A DNA stretch of 64,000 nucleotides from Pedobacter duraquae (GTDB lineage Bacteria > Bacteroidota > Bacteroidia > Sphingobacteriales > Sphingobacteriaceae), in assembly GCF_004362245.1 (NCBI RefSeq), contig NZ_SNWM01000003.1, forward strand, positions 62,001-126,000, read 5' to 3'. Shown here one piece after another: positions 26,352-35,899 of the stretch (within the stretch, counting starts at the first letter, position 1; each line of letters starts with the position of its first letter). Below the pieces are notes generated by a model. It was given only the letters and a program-made list of their open reading frames with translations, searched no databases and was not told the origin of the DNA. Position numbers and translations under genes: made by a program.

Positions 26352-29129
26352 ATGAATAAACTTTTACAAATCTTATTTCCTTTACTTTTCTGTGTCATCA
26401 CTGCGAATGCCACAAAAATTAAAGGTCACGTGTATGATAAAAAATCCGGTGAAGCCCTCGTTGGTGCAACCGTGGTTTTAGAGAAGACGGGCAAGTCGGC
26501 CTCTACAGGGCTGGATGGAACGTTCGAAATCAAAGATGCACCGATAGGTAAACACACTATCCGCGTTTCTTATGTGACCTACACTACTATCGTTCAGGAA
26601 ATCACTATCCAGAAAGAAGACAATGATCACCTGAAGTTTTATATGGAAAGTGCATCTGACTTAAATGAAGTAGTAGTTCGTGCAACAGCTGCTGGGTCTA
26701 ACGACCGTGATGCGCGTCGTATTGAGCAAAATGCCAATCAGGTGATGAACATTGTTTCAGGCCGTGCAATAGAGATTTCTCCGGATTTAACGGTTGCCAA
26801 TGTGATGCAACGTGTGTCTGGTGTTTCTTTAGAGCGGAATAGCAATGGTGATGGTCAGTATGCCATTCTCCGCGGTATGGACAAGCGTTATAACTATACA
26901 TTGGTAAACGGCGTAAAGATTCCCAGTCCGGATAACAAATACAGATATGTTCCCCTGGATCTTTTTCCTTCGGACCTGTTAGACCGATTAGAAGTGTACA
27001 AAACTTTAACGCCAAATCTTGAAGGTGATGCGATTGGCGGTGCGGTAAATATGGTGATGAAAAATGCGCCTGATCAACTACAGATCAATGCCAATATTGC
27101 CACCGGATATAGCCAGTTGTTCTTCGACAGAGATTTCACCAGCTTCAAGGCTTCTGATATCAGTTCTAAATCGCCTTACGAGATTAATGGTAGAACCTAT
27201 AATGCTACGCAAAAGGATTTTACTAAAGGAACTTTAGATTATACCTCTAAAAAACCTGCACCTAATCTGATCGGAAGTATGTCGATCGGTCAGCGTTTCC
27301 TGAATAACAAACTTGGGGTTATCGTTGCCGGTAGTTACCAGAACACTTATCGCGGAAGCAACAGTACTTTCTACAATTCTTCAGTAACGGGTACCGACCA
27401 ATATGCAGTAATCACCAGCAAAAGCTATCGCGAGTATTCTGAGCAGCAACAACGTTTAGGTTTGCATGGTAAAGTGGATTATGTTTTTGACGATAATAAC
27501 AAGATCAGTTTATACAACGTTTACGTAAACTTGAAAAATCAGCAATTGCGTGATGCATTTGGTACTTCATATAATGGGGTGTATAATCCTACTGCAGGTA
27601 ATGCAGAGGTTAGCTATACTACCCGTAGTCGCTTAACAGAGCAACAGATTTATAACAGCACCCTGCATGGTGATCATAAATTCTTTGACGACCGCTTTAA
27701 AGTTCAATGGTCTGCAGTTTATGCATCGGCAAAAAATGATGTTCCTGATAACACAACCATTAGCTTAAATGGTTTACAACAAAACTTCCAGAGCAGACGT
27801 ACTACCCTGGTAAATACCTCTCCTGTACAACGCCGTTGGGAACGTAACACTGATGACGACAAAGCAGGCTATTTAGACCTTACCTATGCTTTGATTCGTG
27901 GCGATCAGAAACTGGACCTGCAAATCGGTGGCTTATATCGCGATAAACAACGCAGTAGTTTCTTTAACCAATATACACTTTCGCCTTCGGCTGCTGATGC
28001 AACTAAGGTTTATGGTGTAGATTACCAGAATTATACTGATCTGAACTTGGTTGTAACCAACCCTACTGGTGCAGTTTCTAACCCGTTAACATATGATGCC
28101 ACAGAGAAAACAACTGCTGGTTACGGAATGCTGACTTATACAGATGCGAAATTGGAGTTAATTGGTGGTGCCCGTGTAGAGCATACCAATCAAGGTTATA
28201 ATTTACTATTTCCTGCAGGTGAGACCAATCCTAAAGGCAGTCAGATTTATACCGATCTATTGCCTAGCTTGACTGCTAAATATCACCTTACTGAGAAAGC
28301 TCAGTTACATGCTTCTTATTATAAAGCGTTAAATCGCCCGGGATTTTATGAAATCGTTCCAAGTAAAATTGTAAATGAGGAGTTTCAGGAACGTGGTAAT
28401 CCAAACCTGAAACGCGCGCTTGCTGATAACTACGATTTGCGTTACGAATTGTTCCCAGGCGCTTCGGAGCAACTATTGGTTGGTGCTTTCTACAAACGTA
28501 TTAAGGATCCGATCGAATATACTTTCCAGGCTGATGCCACACGTGGTCAGGATATCTATTATACACCTGGTAACTTTGGTACGGCTAAAAACTACGGACT
28601 GGAAGCTGATTATATTAAGTTCTTCAACAAGGTTGGTTTGAAAGCGAACTATACATATACCCACTCCCGCATCACGACGCCAAAAACATCGAGGAGGATC
28701 AATGCTGCAACAGGTAACATCGAGGCTTTTCAGGTAGACCAGACCAGACCTTTATTTGGCCAGTCAGAGCACATCGGCAATTTATCGTTGCTTTATAAAG
28801 ACACCAAACATGGATGGGATCTGCAACTGGCAGGTGCTTACACAGGTGAACGTATCAATACCATCTCTCAGTTCCTGAACAATGATCTTTGGCAAAAAGG
28901 ATTTATCCAGATGGATGCTTCTGCAGAAAAGAGATTCAAAAGTGGTGTGAGCGTTTTTGTTAAAGCAAATAACATTTTAAATACGCCAACAGAACTGTTT
29001 ATCAAAGGTACAAATGCAGAAAACAGTAAGATTGCGGAAGACCTCGTAAAAGACGGTCATACCCTGATCCGCAAAGATCTGTATGGACAGAATTACCTGA
29101 TTGGTGTACGTTATAAATTCAATAAATAA
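26352..29129 (+). CDS. TonB-dependent receptor
   Basis: The product has 925 residues with a signal peptide (to about 20). A carboxypeptidase-regulatory-like beta-sandwich covers about 22-105 (GHVYDKKSGEALVGATV). A plug domain of about 120-240 follows, then a 22-stranded barrel ending in a hydrophobic-aromatic pattern (GVRYKFNK). It lacks the SusC-specific N-terminal extension and has no SusD partner, so it belongs to the general TonB receptors, driven by ExbB/ExbD-TonB. It is the first gene of an operon with the beta-helix lipoprotein (26 bases on) and the phytase. Substrate: probably phytate, inositol phosphates or a metal complex of them; this is inferred from the phytase neighbour. Confidence 0.9.
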   Translation: MNKLLQILFPLLFCVITANATKIKGHVYDKKSGEALVGATVVLEKTGKSASTGLDGTFEIKDAPIGKHTIRVSYVTYTTIVQEITIQKEDNDHLKFYMESASDLNEVVVRATAAGSNDRDARRIEQNANQVMNIVSGRAIEISPDLTVANVMQRVSGVSLERNSNGDGQYAILRGMDKRYNYTLVNGVKIPSPDNKYRYVPLDLFPSDLLDRLEVYKTLTPNLEGDAIGGAVNMVMKNAPDQLQINANIATGYSQLFFDRDFTSFKASDISSKSPYEINGRTYNATQKDFTKGTLDYTSKKPAPNLIGSMSIGQRFLNNKLGVIVAGSYQNTYRGSNSTFYNSSVTGTDQYAVITSKSYREYSEQQQRLGLHGKVDYVFDDNNKISLYNVYVNLKNQQLRDAFGTSYNGVYNPTAGNAEVSYTTRSRLTEQQIYNSTLHGDHKFFDDRFKVQWSAVYASAKNDVPDNTTISLNGLQQNFQSRRTTLVNTSPVQRRWERNTDDDKAGYLDLTYALIRGDQKLDLQIGGLYRDKQRSSFFNQYTLSPSAADATKVYGVDYQNYTDLNLVVTNPTGAVSNPLTYDATEKTTAGYGMLTYTDAKLELIGGARVEHTNQGYNLLFPAGETNPKGSQIYTDLLPSLTAKYHLTEKAQLHASYYKALNRPGFYEIVPSKIVNEEFQERGNPNLKRALADNYDLRYELFPGASEQLLVGAFYKRIKDPIEYTFQADATRGQDIYYTPGNFGTAKNYGLEADYIKFFNKVGLKANYTYTHSRITTPKTSRRINAATGNIEAFQVDQTRPLFGQSEHIGNLSLLYKDTKHGWDLQLAGAYTGERINTISQFLNNDLWQKGFIQMDASAEKRFKSGVSVFVKANNILNTPTELFIKGTNAENSKIAEDLVKDGHTLIRKDLYGQNYLIGVRYKFNK

Positions 29130-29155
29130 GCAATTCCCATTTCAAATTAAATAAC

Positions 29156-30418
29156 ATGAAATTAAGACAGATTTTTACAGTAGCCATGCTTTCAGCGATC
29201 GCTTTCGCTGGCTGTGAGAAAGCAAACATCGACGTGGATACCACGGCAATTGATGGCTCTGCAACAGGAGAGGTTTCCGGTGTATGGGCAAAAGGAAGTA
29301 TCCACCTGATTAAAGGTGACGTGATCATCCCCGAAGGGAAATCATTGACTATCGAAGAAGGTGTTACGGTATTGATGGATACCATCGCTAAACCTGAATT
29401 TATTGTGAAAGGTAACCTATATTCTTTGGGTACCACAGAGAACCCGGTAAGATTTACGGTATTAGACAGCTACAAAACAACGGCTAAAAGATTCGGTAAA
29501 TTGTGGGGTGGAATTTTATGTGGACCAACTGCTGTTGAAGTGGTATTGGATCACACCATCCTGGAATACGGTGGTAGTACTACCTCTGATGCGTCAAGCT
29601 CGGTAAAAATGGGTTTGTACAAGGCCGTTGCCGGAGAAAACTTGCCGGCACTTTGGTTTGCCAATGCTAATGGCAAATTAATTGTTCAAAACTCTATTAT
29701 CCGTAACTTCCAGGAAGATTGTACTTACATTGAAGGCGGAAAGATTATTTTCGCGAACAACATGTTCTACACAACTGGTGTGACGGGTGGTGAGGCAATG
29801 AACTTCAAATCCGGATGTTTAGCTGATGTGGCCAATAATTTGGTATACAGTGCTAATACGAATGCCTTGAAATTGTCTAACGCAGGTGATAAAACGCCTC
29901 AGGCTTATATCATTGCCTATAACAATACTTTTGTGAATACAGGCTGGAGAAGACCAACGGCTAAAGGTGGCTCAGTATGGATTGAAGCAACTGTGCGTAC
30001 TGAATTGTATAATAACATTTTCGCAAATACCCGTTTTGGTGTAAAAAGAGATCCAAAGAAACCTGAAGACAGTCGCTCTAAATACAGTAACAACTGGTAT
30101 TTCGGTTTCGATCAGACTACAGTGAACCAGTTCCAGCCAGGAAGCAACGATGTAGTTGCCGGTACCAACGATGTGATCAGCAAAGTGGCTAATGACAATG
30201 ACCCTAAATTTGTAAATTACCCTACCAATACTGCAGTATTGAACGCTGATTTTAACACAGCATGGGATTTCCATCTGCAAGGAAACTCTGCTGCGTTAAC
30301 GAAAGGAACGACCGCGTTTACGCGTCACCATAAAGCAGGTATCACTACTGCAAACGGAATAACTTATGTATCTCCTGAGCCTTCTGTAATTGTTGGGGCT
30401 TATGGCACTAAAATCTAA
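29156..30418 (+). CDS. Beta-helix lipoprotein of the phytase operon
   Basis: The product has 420 residues. The lipoprotein signal ends at C20 (AFAGC). The mature part starts with an Asp/Thr-rich spacer (about 22-45). It then has repeated short strands with Asn/Gly/Val ladders (VIPEGKSLTIEEGVTVLM; NSIIRN; NNMFYTTGVTGG; YNNTF; YNNIF) typical of a right-handed parallel beta-helix. No catalytic residues of a known lyase family are obvious. It lies between the receptor and the phytase, two bases before the phytase start, so it is likely a surface ligand-binding partner standing in the place SusD has in SusCD systems. That role is inference. Confidence 0.8.
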   Translation: MKLRQIFTVAMLSAIAFAGCEKANIDVDTTAIDGSATGEVSGVWAKGSIHLIKGDVIIPEGKSLTIEEGVTVLMDTIAKPEFIVKGNLYSLGTTENPVRFTVLDSYKTTAKRFGKLWGGILCGPTAVEVVLDHTILEYGGSTTSDASSSVKMGLYKAVAGENLPALWFANANGKLIVQNSIIRNFQEDCTYIEGGKIIFANNMFYTTGVTGGEAMNFKSGCLADVANNLVYSANTNALKLSNAGDKTPQAYIIAYNNTFVNTGWRRPTAKGGSVWIEATVRTELYNNIFANTRFGVKRDPKKPEDSRSKYSNNWYFGFDQTTVNQFQPGSNDVVAGTNDVISKVANDNDPKFVNYPTNTAVLNADFNTAWDFHLQGNSAALTKGTTAFTRHHKAGITTANGITYVSPEPSVIVGAYGTKI

Positions 30419-30420
30419 GT

Positions 30421-31485
30421 ATGAATAAAAAAGAATTGATTTACCTGTTGTTCCTTGGCTTGTCGGTATCGGCATGTAAGGTACAGCAGGTTGCACAAAA
30501 TGCAATAAAACCGGCTATAATTACTGAACCGGTAAAATATGATACTGATGATCCTGCAATCTGGATCAATAAAGCTGACCCCTCTAAAAGTATTGTGATC
30601 GGTACTGATAAAGATGCTGATGGCGCGTTGTACGTGTTCGATCTACAGGGAAAAATTATCCAGGATAAAGTTGTCCGCGGATTGCAAAGACCCAATAATG
30701 TTGACCTTGCCTATGGTTTAAAGTTGAATGGTAAGCCAACCGATATCGCCATCACTACGGAGCGCATGACGCACAAGCTGCGCATATTCTCTGTGCCCGA
30801 CATGAAGCCTGTTGATAACGGGGGTATTCCTGTTTTTGAAGGCGAAACTGAAGCGGAGTATCGGGACCTGATGGGGATTTCAATTTATACTGCTAAAGAT
30901 GGTAAAATGTATGCTATTGTTGGTCGCAAAACCGGACCTACTACCGGCGGTTATTTATGGCAATATTTACTCGGTGACGATGGCACGGGAAACGTGAAAG
31001 CTACTCTTGTCCGTAAGTTTGGTGAATACAGTGGCAAGAAGGAAATCGAATCTATAGCGGTCGACAACGAGCTTGGTTACATTTACTATTCGGACGAGCA
31101 GACGGGCGTCAGACAGTATTATGCGGATCCTGAAAAGGGAAATCAACAATTGGCTATCTTTGGTACAACTGGTTTTAAGGTAGATCATGAAGGAATTTCG
31201 ATCTATAAGCTGGATGGGAAAACCGGCTATATATTGGTGTCTGACCAAGGTGCTAACCGCTTCCAGATCTTCAGCAGGGAGGGTACAAAAGAAAATCCTT
31301 TTGAGCACAGGCTCTTGAAGATCGCTGATGTACAGGCCACACAAAGCGACGGTTCTGATGTTGTTAATGTTCCTTTAAATGATACGTTTAAACATGGACT
31401 TTTTGTAGTCATGAGTGATGATAAGACTTTTCATTATTACCGGTGGGAAGATATTGCCGGCAAAGAACTGAAGGTAAAAAAATAA
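30421..31485 (+). CDS. Beta-propeller phytase, lipoprotein
   Basis: The product has 354 residues. The lipoprotein signal ends at C19 (SVSAC). It has the marks of the calcium-dependent beta-propeller phytase family: DTDDPAIW (about 41-48), GTDKDADGALYVFDL (about 61-75), ESIAVDNELGYIYYSDE, DHEGISIY and VSDQGANRFQIF, matching blades in order. The length suits a six-bladed propeller. The enzyme removes phosphate from phytate (inositol hexakisphosphate), releasing inositol phosphates and Pi. It ends the three-gene operon, and a strong terminator follows at 31501-31539. A lipoprotein form suggests outer-membrane location, either facing the periplasm or outside. Confidence 0.92.
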   Translation: MNKKELIYLLFLGLSVSACKVQQVAQNAIKPAIITEPVKYDTDDPAIWINKADPSKSIVIGTDKDADGALYVFDLQGKIIQDKVVRGLQRPNNVDLAYGLKLNGKPTDIAITTERMTHKLRIFSVPDMKPVDNGGIPVFEGETEAEYRDLMGISIYTAKDGKMYAIVGRKTGPTTGGYLWQYLLGDDGTGNVKATLVRKFGEYSGKKEIESIAVDNELGYIYYSDEQTGVRQYYADPEKGNQQLAIFGTTGFKVDHEGISIYKLDGKTGYILVSDQGANRFQIFSREGTKENPFEHRLLKIADVQATQSDGSDVVNVPLNDTFKHGLFVVMSDDKTFHYYRWEDIAGKELKVKK

Positions 31486-31500
31486 GATCTTATTTACTTA

Positions 31501-31539
31501 AACCGCCTGCTTTGATCAGTCAAAGCAGGCGGTTTTTTT
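31501..31539 (+). terminator. Terminator of the phytase operon
   Basis: A perfect 14-bp stem (31501-31514 with 31521-31534) has a six-base loop and a following T-run. It is the strongest intrinsic terminator in the window and sits 15 bases after the phytase stop. Confidence 0.92.
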
Positions 31540-31617
31540 CCATAGCCAGGCTGACGTTTGCAAAGTTCACAATAGCTTAACCTGCAATCCTTACTTTTAC
31601 ATCTTTAAAATGCGGTT

Positions 31618-31878
31618 ATGCCCAGAATCCTATTGTTAAGTATCGGCTGGCTGGGAGTTATATTTTGTACCCTAGGCTATCTTTTGTTGAGTATGAAAGT
31701 GATTCGTGCAGAATCCTGGAGCTTTCAGCTACTCAATATTTTCGGTGGATTATGCCTTACGGTTACCGCTTTGGATACCAGTGACCTGCCCAATGCAGCG
31801 GCAAATCTCCTTTGGATGTTTATTGGCGTGTTTGCTTTAGGAAAGCACCTAAGGAGTCGTAGAGTCAGCAAGCGCTAA
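31618..31878 (+). CDS. CBU_0592-type small membrane protein
   Basis: The product has 86 residues with three hydrophobic segments (about 5-25, 34-52, 57-75) and a basic C-terminus. The arrangement, with GWLGVIFCTLGYLL at the start, fits the CBU_0592 family of short three-TM proteins, function unknown. Its last 30 bases overlap the 3' end of the convergent TetR gene. There are no partner genes. Confidence 0.7.
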   Translation: MPRILLLSIGWLGVIFCTLGYLLLSMKVIRAESWSFQLLNIFGGLCLTVTALDTSDLPNAAANLLWMFIGVFALGKHLRSRRVSKR

Positions 31879-32472
31879 TTGCGGAATTCCGAGGATTTCA
31901 TAAGCCTTTTGTTTATAATAGTCGAGTCGCTCGGCGTAAGCGCGATTATCGCTCTCAAGAGATAGATAAAAGTACGCGCCATCCACCAGTACAAAGATAA
32001 AATCTGCTGTGGTTTGTGGATCAACAACGCTGGTGAGTTTTGCAGCGTTACATTGGTCAATCATGGTTGCCAGTCCTAACCGTAGTGAATCCAGAATTAC
32101 TTTATATTTCAATTTTATCTTCTTCTCGCGAAATGCGAGGGCATAAAAAGTGTAGAAGAGGCCATCGTCGAACAAGAGGTTCCATTTTTTGGAGAACAAC
32201 ATTTCTATAGTATGCTGCAAGTCTTCCAGTGTAGCCTGGTCCTTATGCTTGATTGTATAAATCAGCAGATATCTGTCAAGTATATGATCGATCAATGCAT
32301 AGGTTAAATCTTCTTTGGTCTCAAAGTAATGTATAATTAAGCTGGGGTTAATATCCATCACTTTCGCAATCTTGGCGATAGAGGTATTCTCGTATCCCTC
32401 TTTTTTTGCAACCTTATAGAATACCTTAATGATTTCCTGTTGTCTTGTTTCTTTAAGACTTTTTCTCCCCAT
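31849..32472 (-). CDS. TetR-family transcriptional regulator
   Basis: The product has 207 residues. The N-terminal helix-turn-helix (about 12-55) has the family pattern: ENTSIAKIAKVMDINPSLIIHYFETKEDL. The remainder is the all-helical ligand-binding and dimerisation domain, with no recognisable ligand signature. It is divergent from the SusC gene; the 185 bases between contain an 18-base imperfect palindrome (32542-32559) that suits a TetR operator. It may repress itself and possibly the SusC/SusD/phosphoesterase operon. Confidence 0.9.
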   Translation of the reverse strand: MGRKSLKETRQQEIIKVFYKVAKKEGYENTSIAKIAKVMDINPSLIIHYFETKEDLTYALIDHILDRYLLIYTIKHKDQATLEDLQHTIEMLFSKKWNLLFDDGLFYTFYALAFREKKIKLKYKVILDSLRLGLATMIDQCNAAKLTSVVDPQTTADFIFVLVDGAYFYLSLESDNRAYAERLDYYKQKAYEILGIPQLALADSTTP

Positions 32473-32541
32473 GAGTTCCCGTTAATTTTTTGGTTTCAGC
32501 AAACTACTTAAAAGAAATCGGCATCTCCAAATTAATAATAG

Positions 32542-32559
32542 ATTGACTGTACGTTCAAT
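32542..32559. promoter_or_regulatory. Candidate TetR operator
   Basis: ATTGA-CTGTACGT-TCAAT has outer pentamers in inverted repeat and a central GTAC, a typical TetR-type site. It lies 70 bases before the tetR start and about 100 bases before the SusC start, between divergent genes. Confidence 0.5.
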
Positions 32560-32577
32560 TAATCTTTTAATTTACTG

Positions 32578-32594
32578 TTAACCTCGCCTTAATA
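32578..32594 (+). promoter_or_regulatory. Pho-box-like repeat before SusC
   Basis: TTAACC (32578-32583), five bases, TTAATA (32589-32594): the same 11-bp spacing as at 24428 and 26137, though less exact. It is 64 bases before the SusC start. The genes downstream include two phosphoesterases. Confidence 0.35.
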
Positions 32595-32657
32595 TGATAT
32601 GGTCAATTTAGCCCCCATTAAAAAGGTACCAATCAAACCATCACTAATATTAACGAA

Positions 32658-35600
32658 ATGAAAAAAAAGCTACTTTGGATGCTCTTCCTTATGTTTACTT
32701 CGGCAAGTGTCTTTGCGCAGGGGATCACCGTGAAAGGTGTGGTCACTGACGAGAAGACCGGAGAAACTGTTCCTGCCGTGAATATTAATGTAAAAGGAAC
32801 AAATTTACGCCTGGCTACAAACAGCAATGGTGCGTACAGTGTTACCGATCTAAAATCTAATGCAGTCCTGGTATTTTCTTACATAGGATACAAGCAACAG
32901 GAAATTATTGTAGGCACACGTACAAAAATTGATGTGTCTTTAGCTCCTGACTATGCCAATCTTGATGAGATTGTGGTTGTAGGCTTCGGTACAAAGAAAA
33001 AGATTAACATCGCAGGTGCGATAGACCAGATCTCGGGAAAACAGCTGGAATCGAGACCACTCACCAGTGCTGCAGCAGGACTGCAGGGAATTAGTCCGGG
33101 CTTAAATATTACCTATACCGGAGGTGCTCCGGGCTCAGTACCTAATATCAACATCAGAGGATATACTTCAATTAATGGTGGTTCTCCACTGATCGTAATT
33201 GACGGTATTCCGGCCACAAGTAATGATGACATGTTACGCTTAACGCCATCAGATATTACTTCTTTTACAGTGCTGCGTGACGCGGCTTCTGCGGCTATAT
33301 ATGGTGCCCGTGCAGCATTCGGCGTTATCTTAATTACCACCAGACAAGGTGCTGCCGGCCATAATGTAGTAAGCTATAATACTTTTACTTCCTGGGGAAA
33401 GCCAACCTTGTTGCCTAAACCGGTAACAGACCCATATATCTTCTCGAGAGTATTGGAAACCTCTACCGATAATACCCCATGGGATTATGTAAATTATTCT
33501 GATGAGTATTACCGCTGGGCGAAAGAGCGTTCTGATAATCCGTCAATTGCCGATACGCGGTTAAATCCTACAGACCCTACTAAATGGGAATATATGGGAA
33601 GTAATGATTGGTATGGCTATTTTCTAAACAACTCAAGCATGTCTAAAAGTCACACCCTTACCCTATCAGGCGGAGCTACAGTAAATGAAAAGCCATTAAC
33701 TTATTACTTGTCGGCCGACTACAGTAAAGACAACGGGTTAAATAAACTGACAGATGATTATTTTGACCGGTATGGCCTTCGGTCAAGAATCGGATTCTCA
33801 CCTGTTTCATGGCTTAAGGTTGATAATAATACCAACGTATATGAAACTAAGAAAGCCTTACCTAACACAAACATTACAGATCTATATTATCTGATGCCTA
33901 CCGATGTGGTGAAAAATCCTGATGGTACATGGGCAAATTCAAATGCAGGAAAGCTTGCCGCCAGATTAGTAGATGGAGGAAATAATCTGCAAACCATGGT
34001 GGGTTTCCAGAATATTACCAGTGCCATAGCCTTGTTTTTAAATGGCGATCTACAGGTTAACGGAGATGCGTCTTTTAAACGTGAGTTGTGGAGAACACAT
34101 CGGGATACCAGAAAATACAAGATTGGTTATGGCCCCAATGATATCCGTGAAGAAGGTGGATTGGGTTCTGTAAGTGAAAGTAATGGTTATCTGTATAATA
34201 ATGCTTTTAACTTATACACCACTTATCGAAAGACCATTGGTGATCATTCTTTCAGTGCCATGGTTGGTTTCAATAGCGAAGACTACGATTACTCGACAGC
34301 CAATGCTGCCCGCGATGTTTTAATTTCGTCTTCTCTCCCATATCTGTCACTTGCTAGTGGTGCGGCTACAGCAAGTGGTGCTTATGCAGCTTACGCTACA
34401 AACTCTGCATTCTCAAGGTTAAACTACACTTTTAAAAACAGATATATTCTGGAAGCTACAGGTCGTTATGACGGGTCTTCGCGATTCCCGGTACAGAAAC
34501 GCTGGGGCTTGTTTCCTTCAGGATCGGTCGCTTGGATAGCAAGTCAGGAAGAATTCTTTAAACCCCTGGCCCCGGTGCTTTCTACTTTCAAATTGCGTAG
34601 TTCTTATGGTGAGCTGGGTAATCAGAACGTAGGGAACTTTGCTTATATCCAATCATTGGCCACAGCGACTTCTGGTTACCTGATTGGTGGCGCCGGACAA
34701 AATCAGATTATTACCGGTGCTCCGGGACTCAACGTTGATCCGCAAACGTATACCTGGGAACGTGTATCTACGCTAAACATGGGTACGGACATTGGCTTAT
34801 TGAACGATAAACTTTCTTTCACATTCGACTATTTTATCCGGGATACTAAAGGAATGCTAACTGCGGGTCAGGAGCTGCCAGGTGTATTGGGTACCGCAGT
34901 GCCTGCGCAGAATTCAGCGGATCTGCGTACTAAAGGTTGGGAACTTTCCGTGACCTATAAAGACAGATTTGACCTGGGCGCTAAACCATTTAGTTTTGAT
35001 GCTAAAGTCTTCATTTCAGATTCTAAATCTAAAATCACGCATTTTAAAAACGATCAGCAGTTGTTCTCTGGTTACAGGGAGGGGCAGACGATTGGTGAGA
35101 TCTGGGGACTAGAAAATGACGGAGTTTTCCGGAACGCGGCAGAGATCGCTGCACTTGACCAGAGTTCGATTATTCCATGGGGAGCCCTCTCAATTGTGGA
35201 AGGCTGGCCTAAATACAAAGATCTTAACGGAGATGGCAAGATTGAGAAAGGCTTGAGTGCCAAAGATCCGAAGGATTTGAAGGTGATCGGGAACAGCACC
35301 GACCGCTATACGGTTGGAGCAAACCTGAACATGGATTGGAGAGGATTTGATCTGTCAGTTTTCCTGCAAGGAGTATTGAAACGCGATTTTTACCCACATA
35401 ATTATCTGTTCTGGGGCCCATACCAGCAGCCTTATGCGAACGTATACCCATGGAACCTGGATTACTATCGTGGAACAGCAGATTCTCCTGAGCAACGCGC
35501 CAAACACTCGGCATCTTATATTGCTGCGGGTCTTGCTGATGCCAATACCAATTCACAGTATCCTGTGTTACAATCCTGGCTGGCAGATGCCAATTACGGG

Positions 35601-35867
35601 TCGGGGCTGGATATCCCACAGACAAAATATCTGCTAAATGGTGCTTACCTGCGTATAAAGAATGTGTCACTGGGATATACCTTCCCTTCAAAATGGACAA
35701 AGAAGTTTAGTATTACTCGGTTAAGGATTTTTGCTACGGGTGAAAATCTTTACGAATTCTCCGCTATCAAGAAATTTGTTGATCCGGAAGCAATTAATAA
35801 AGGGGCAGATGCTGCCGCTTACCCTTACCAACGCCGTTATGCCTTCGGTTTAAATCTGGATTTTTAA
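32658..35867 (+). CDS. SusC/RagA-type TonB-linked outer-membrane protein (phosphoesterase locus)
   Basis: The product has 1069 residues. It has a signal peptide (to about 21, FAQG), a carboxypeptidase-regulatory-like domain (about 23-100, GVVTDEKTGETVPAVNINVKG), the SusC box VVVGFGTKKK (about 106-115), a plug (about 115-235) and a barrel to the end. The last residues are GLNLDF, with a terminal aromatic. It is the transport partner of the SusD protein 32 bases on; energy comes from TonB. Linked phosphoesterases suggest that phosphorylated organic molecules or their products are imported; the substrate is not visible in the sequence. Control could come from the divergent TetR and/or a Pho-type regulator. 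Confidence 0.93.
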   Translation: MKKKLLWMLFLMFTSASVFAQGITVKGVVTDEKTGETVPAVNINVKGTNLRLATNSNGAYSVTDLKSNAVLVFSYIGYKQQEIIVGTRTKIDVSLAPDYANLDEIVVVGFGTKKKINIAGAIDQISGKQLESRPLTSAAAGLQGISPGLNITYTGGAPGSVPNINIRGYTSINGGSPLIVIDGIPATSNDDMLRLTPSDITSFTVLRDAASAAIYGARAAFGVILITTRQGAAGHNVVSYNTFTSWGKPTLLPKPVTDPYIFSRVLETSTDNTPWDYVNYSDEYYRWAKERSDNPSIADTRLNPTDPTKWEYMGSNDWYGYFLNNSSMSKSHTLTLSGGATVNEKPLTYYLSADYSKDNGLNKLTDDYFDRYGLRSRIGFSPVSWLKVDNNTNVYETKKALPNTNITDLYYLMPTDVVKNPDGTWANSNAGKLAARLVDGGNNLQTMVGFQNITSAIALFLNGDLQVNGDASFKRELWRTHRDTRKYKIGYGPNDIREEGGLGSVSESNGYLYNNAFNLYTTYRKTIGDHSFSAMVGFNSEDYDYSTANAARDVLISSSLPYLSLASGAATASGAYAAYATNSAFSRLNYTFKNRYILEATGRYDGSSRFPVQKRWGLFPSGSVAWIASQEEFFKPLAPVLSTFKLRSSYGELGNQNVGNFAYIQSLATATSGYLIGGAGQNQIITGAPGLNVDPQTYTWERVSTLNMGTDIGLLNDKLSFTFDYFIRDTKGMLTAGQELPGVLGTAVPAQNSADLRTKGWELSVTYKDRFDLGAKPFSFDAKVFISDSKSKITHFKNDQQLFSGYREGQTIGEIWGLENDGVFRNAAEIAALDQSSIIPWGALSIVEGWPKYKDLNGDGKIEKGLSAKDPKDLKVIGNSTDRYTVGANLNMDWRGFDLSVFLQGVLKRDFYPHNYLFWGPYQQPYANVYPWNLDYYRGTADSPEQRAKHSASYIAAGLADANTNSQYPVLQSWLADANYGSGLDIPQTKYLLNGAYLRIKNVSLGYTFPSKWTKKFSITRLRIFATGENLYEFSAIKKFVDPEAINKGADAAAYPYQRRYAFGLNLDF

Positions 35868-35899
35868 TTAACAGAGATTTTATCATTCAAAATTATCAC

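Noticed and set aside
26698..27015. A minus-strand frame of 105 codons inside the TonB receptor gene
   Set aside because: It is antisense to a conserved plug domain and shows no protein-like features.
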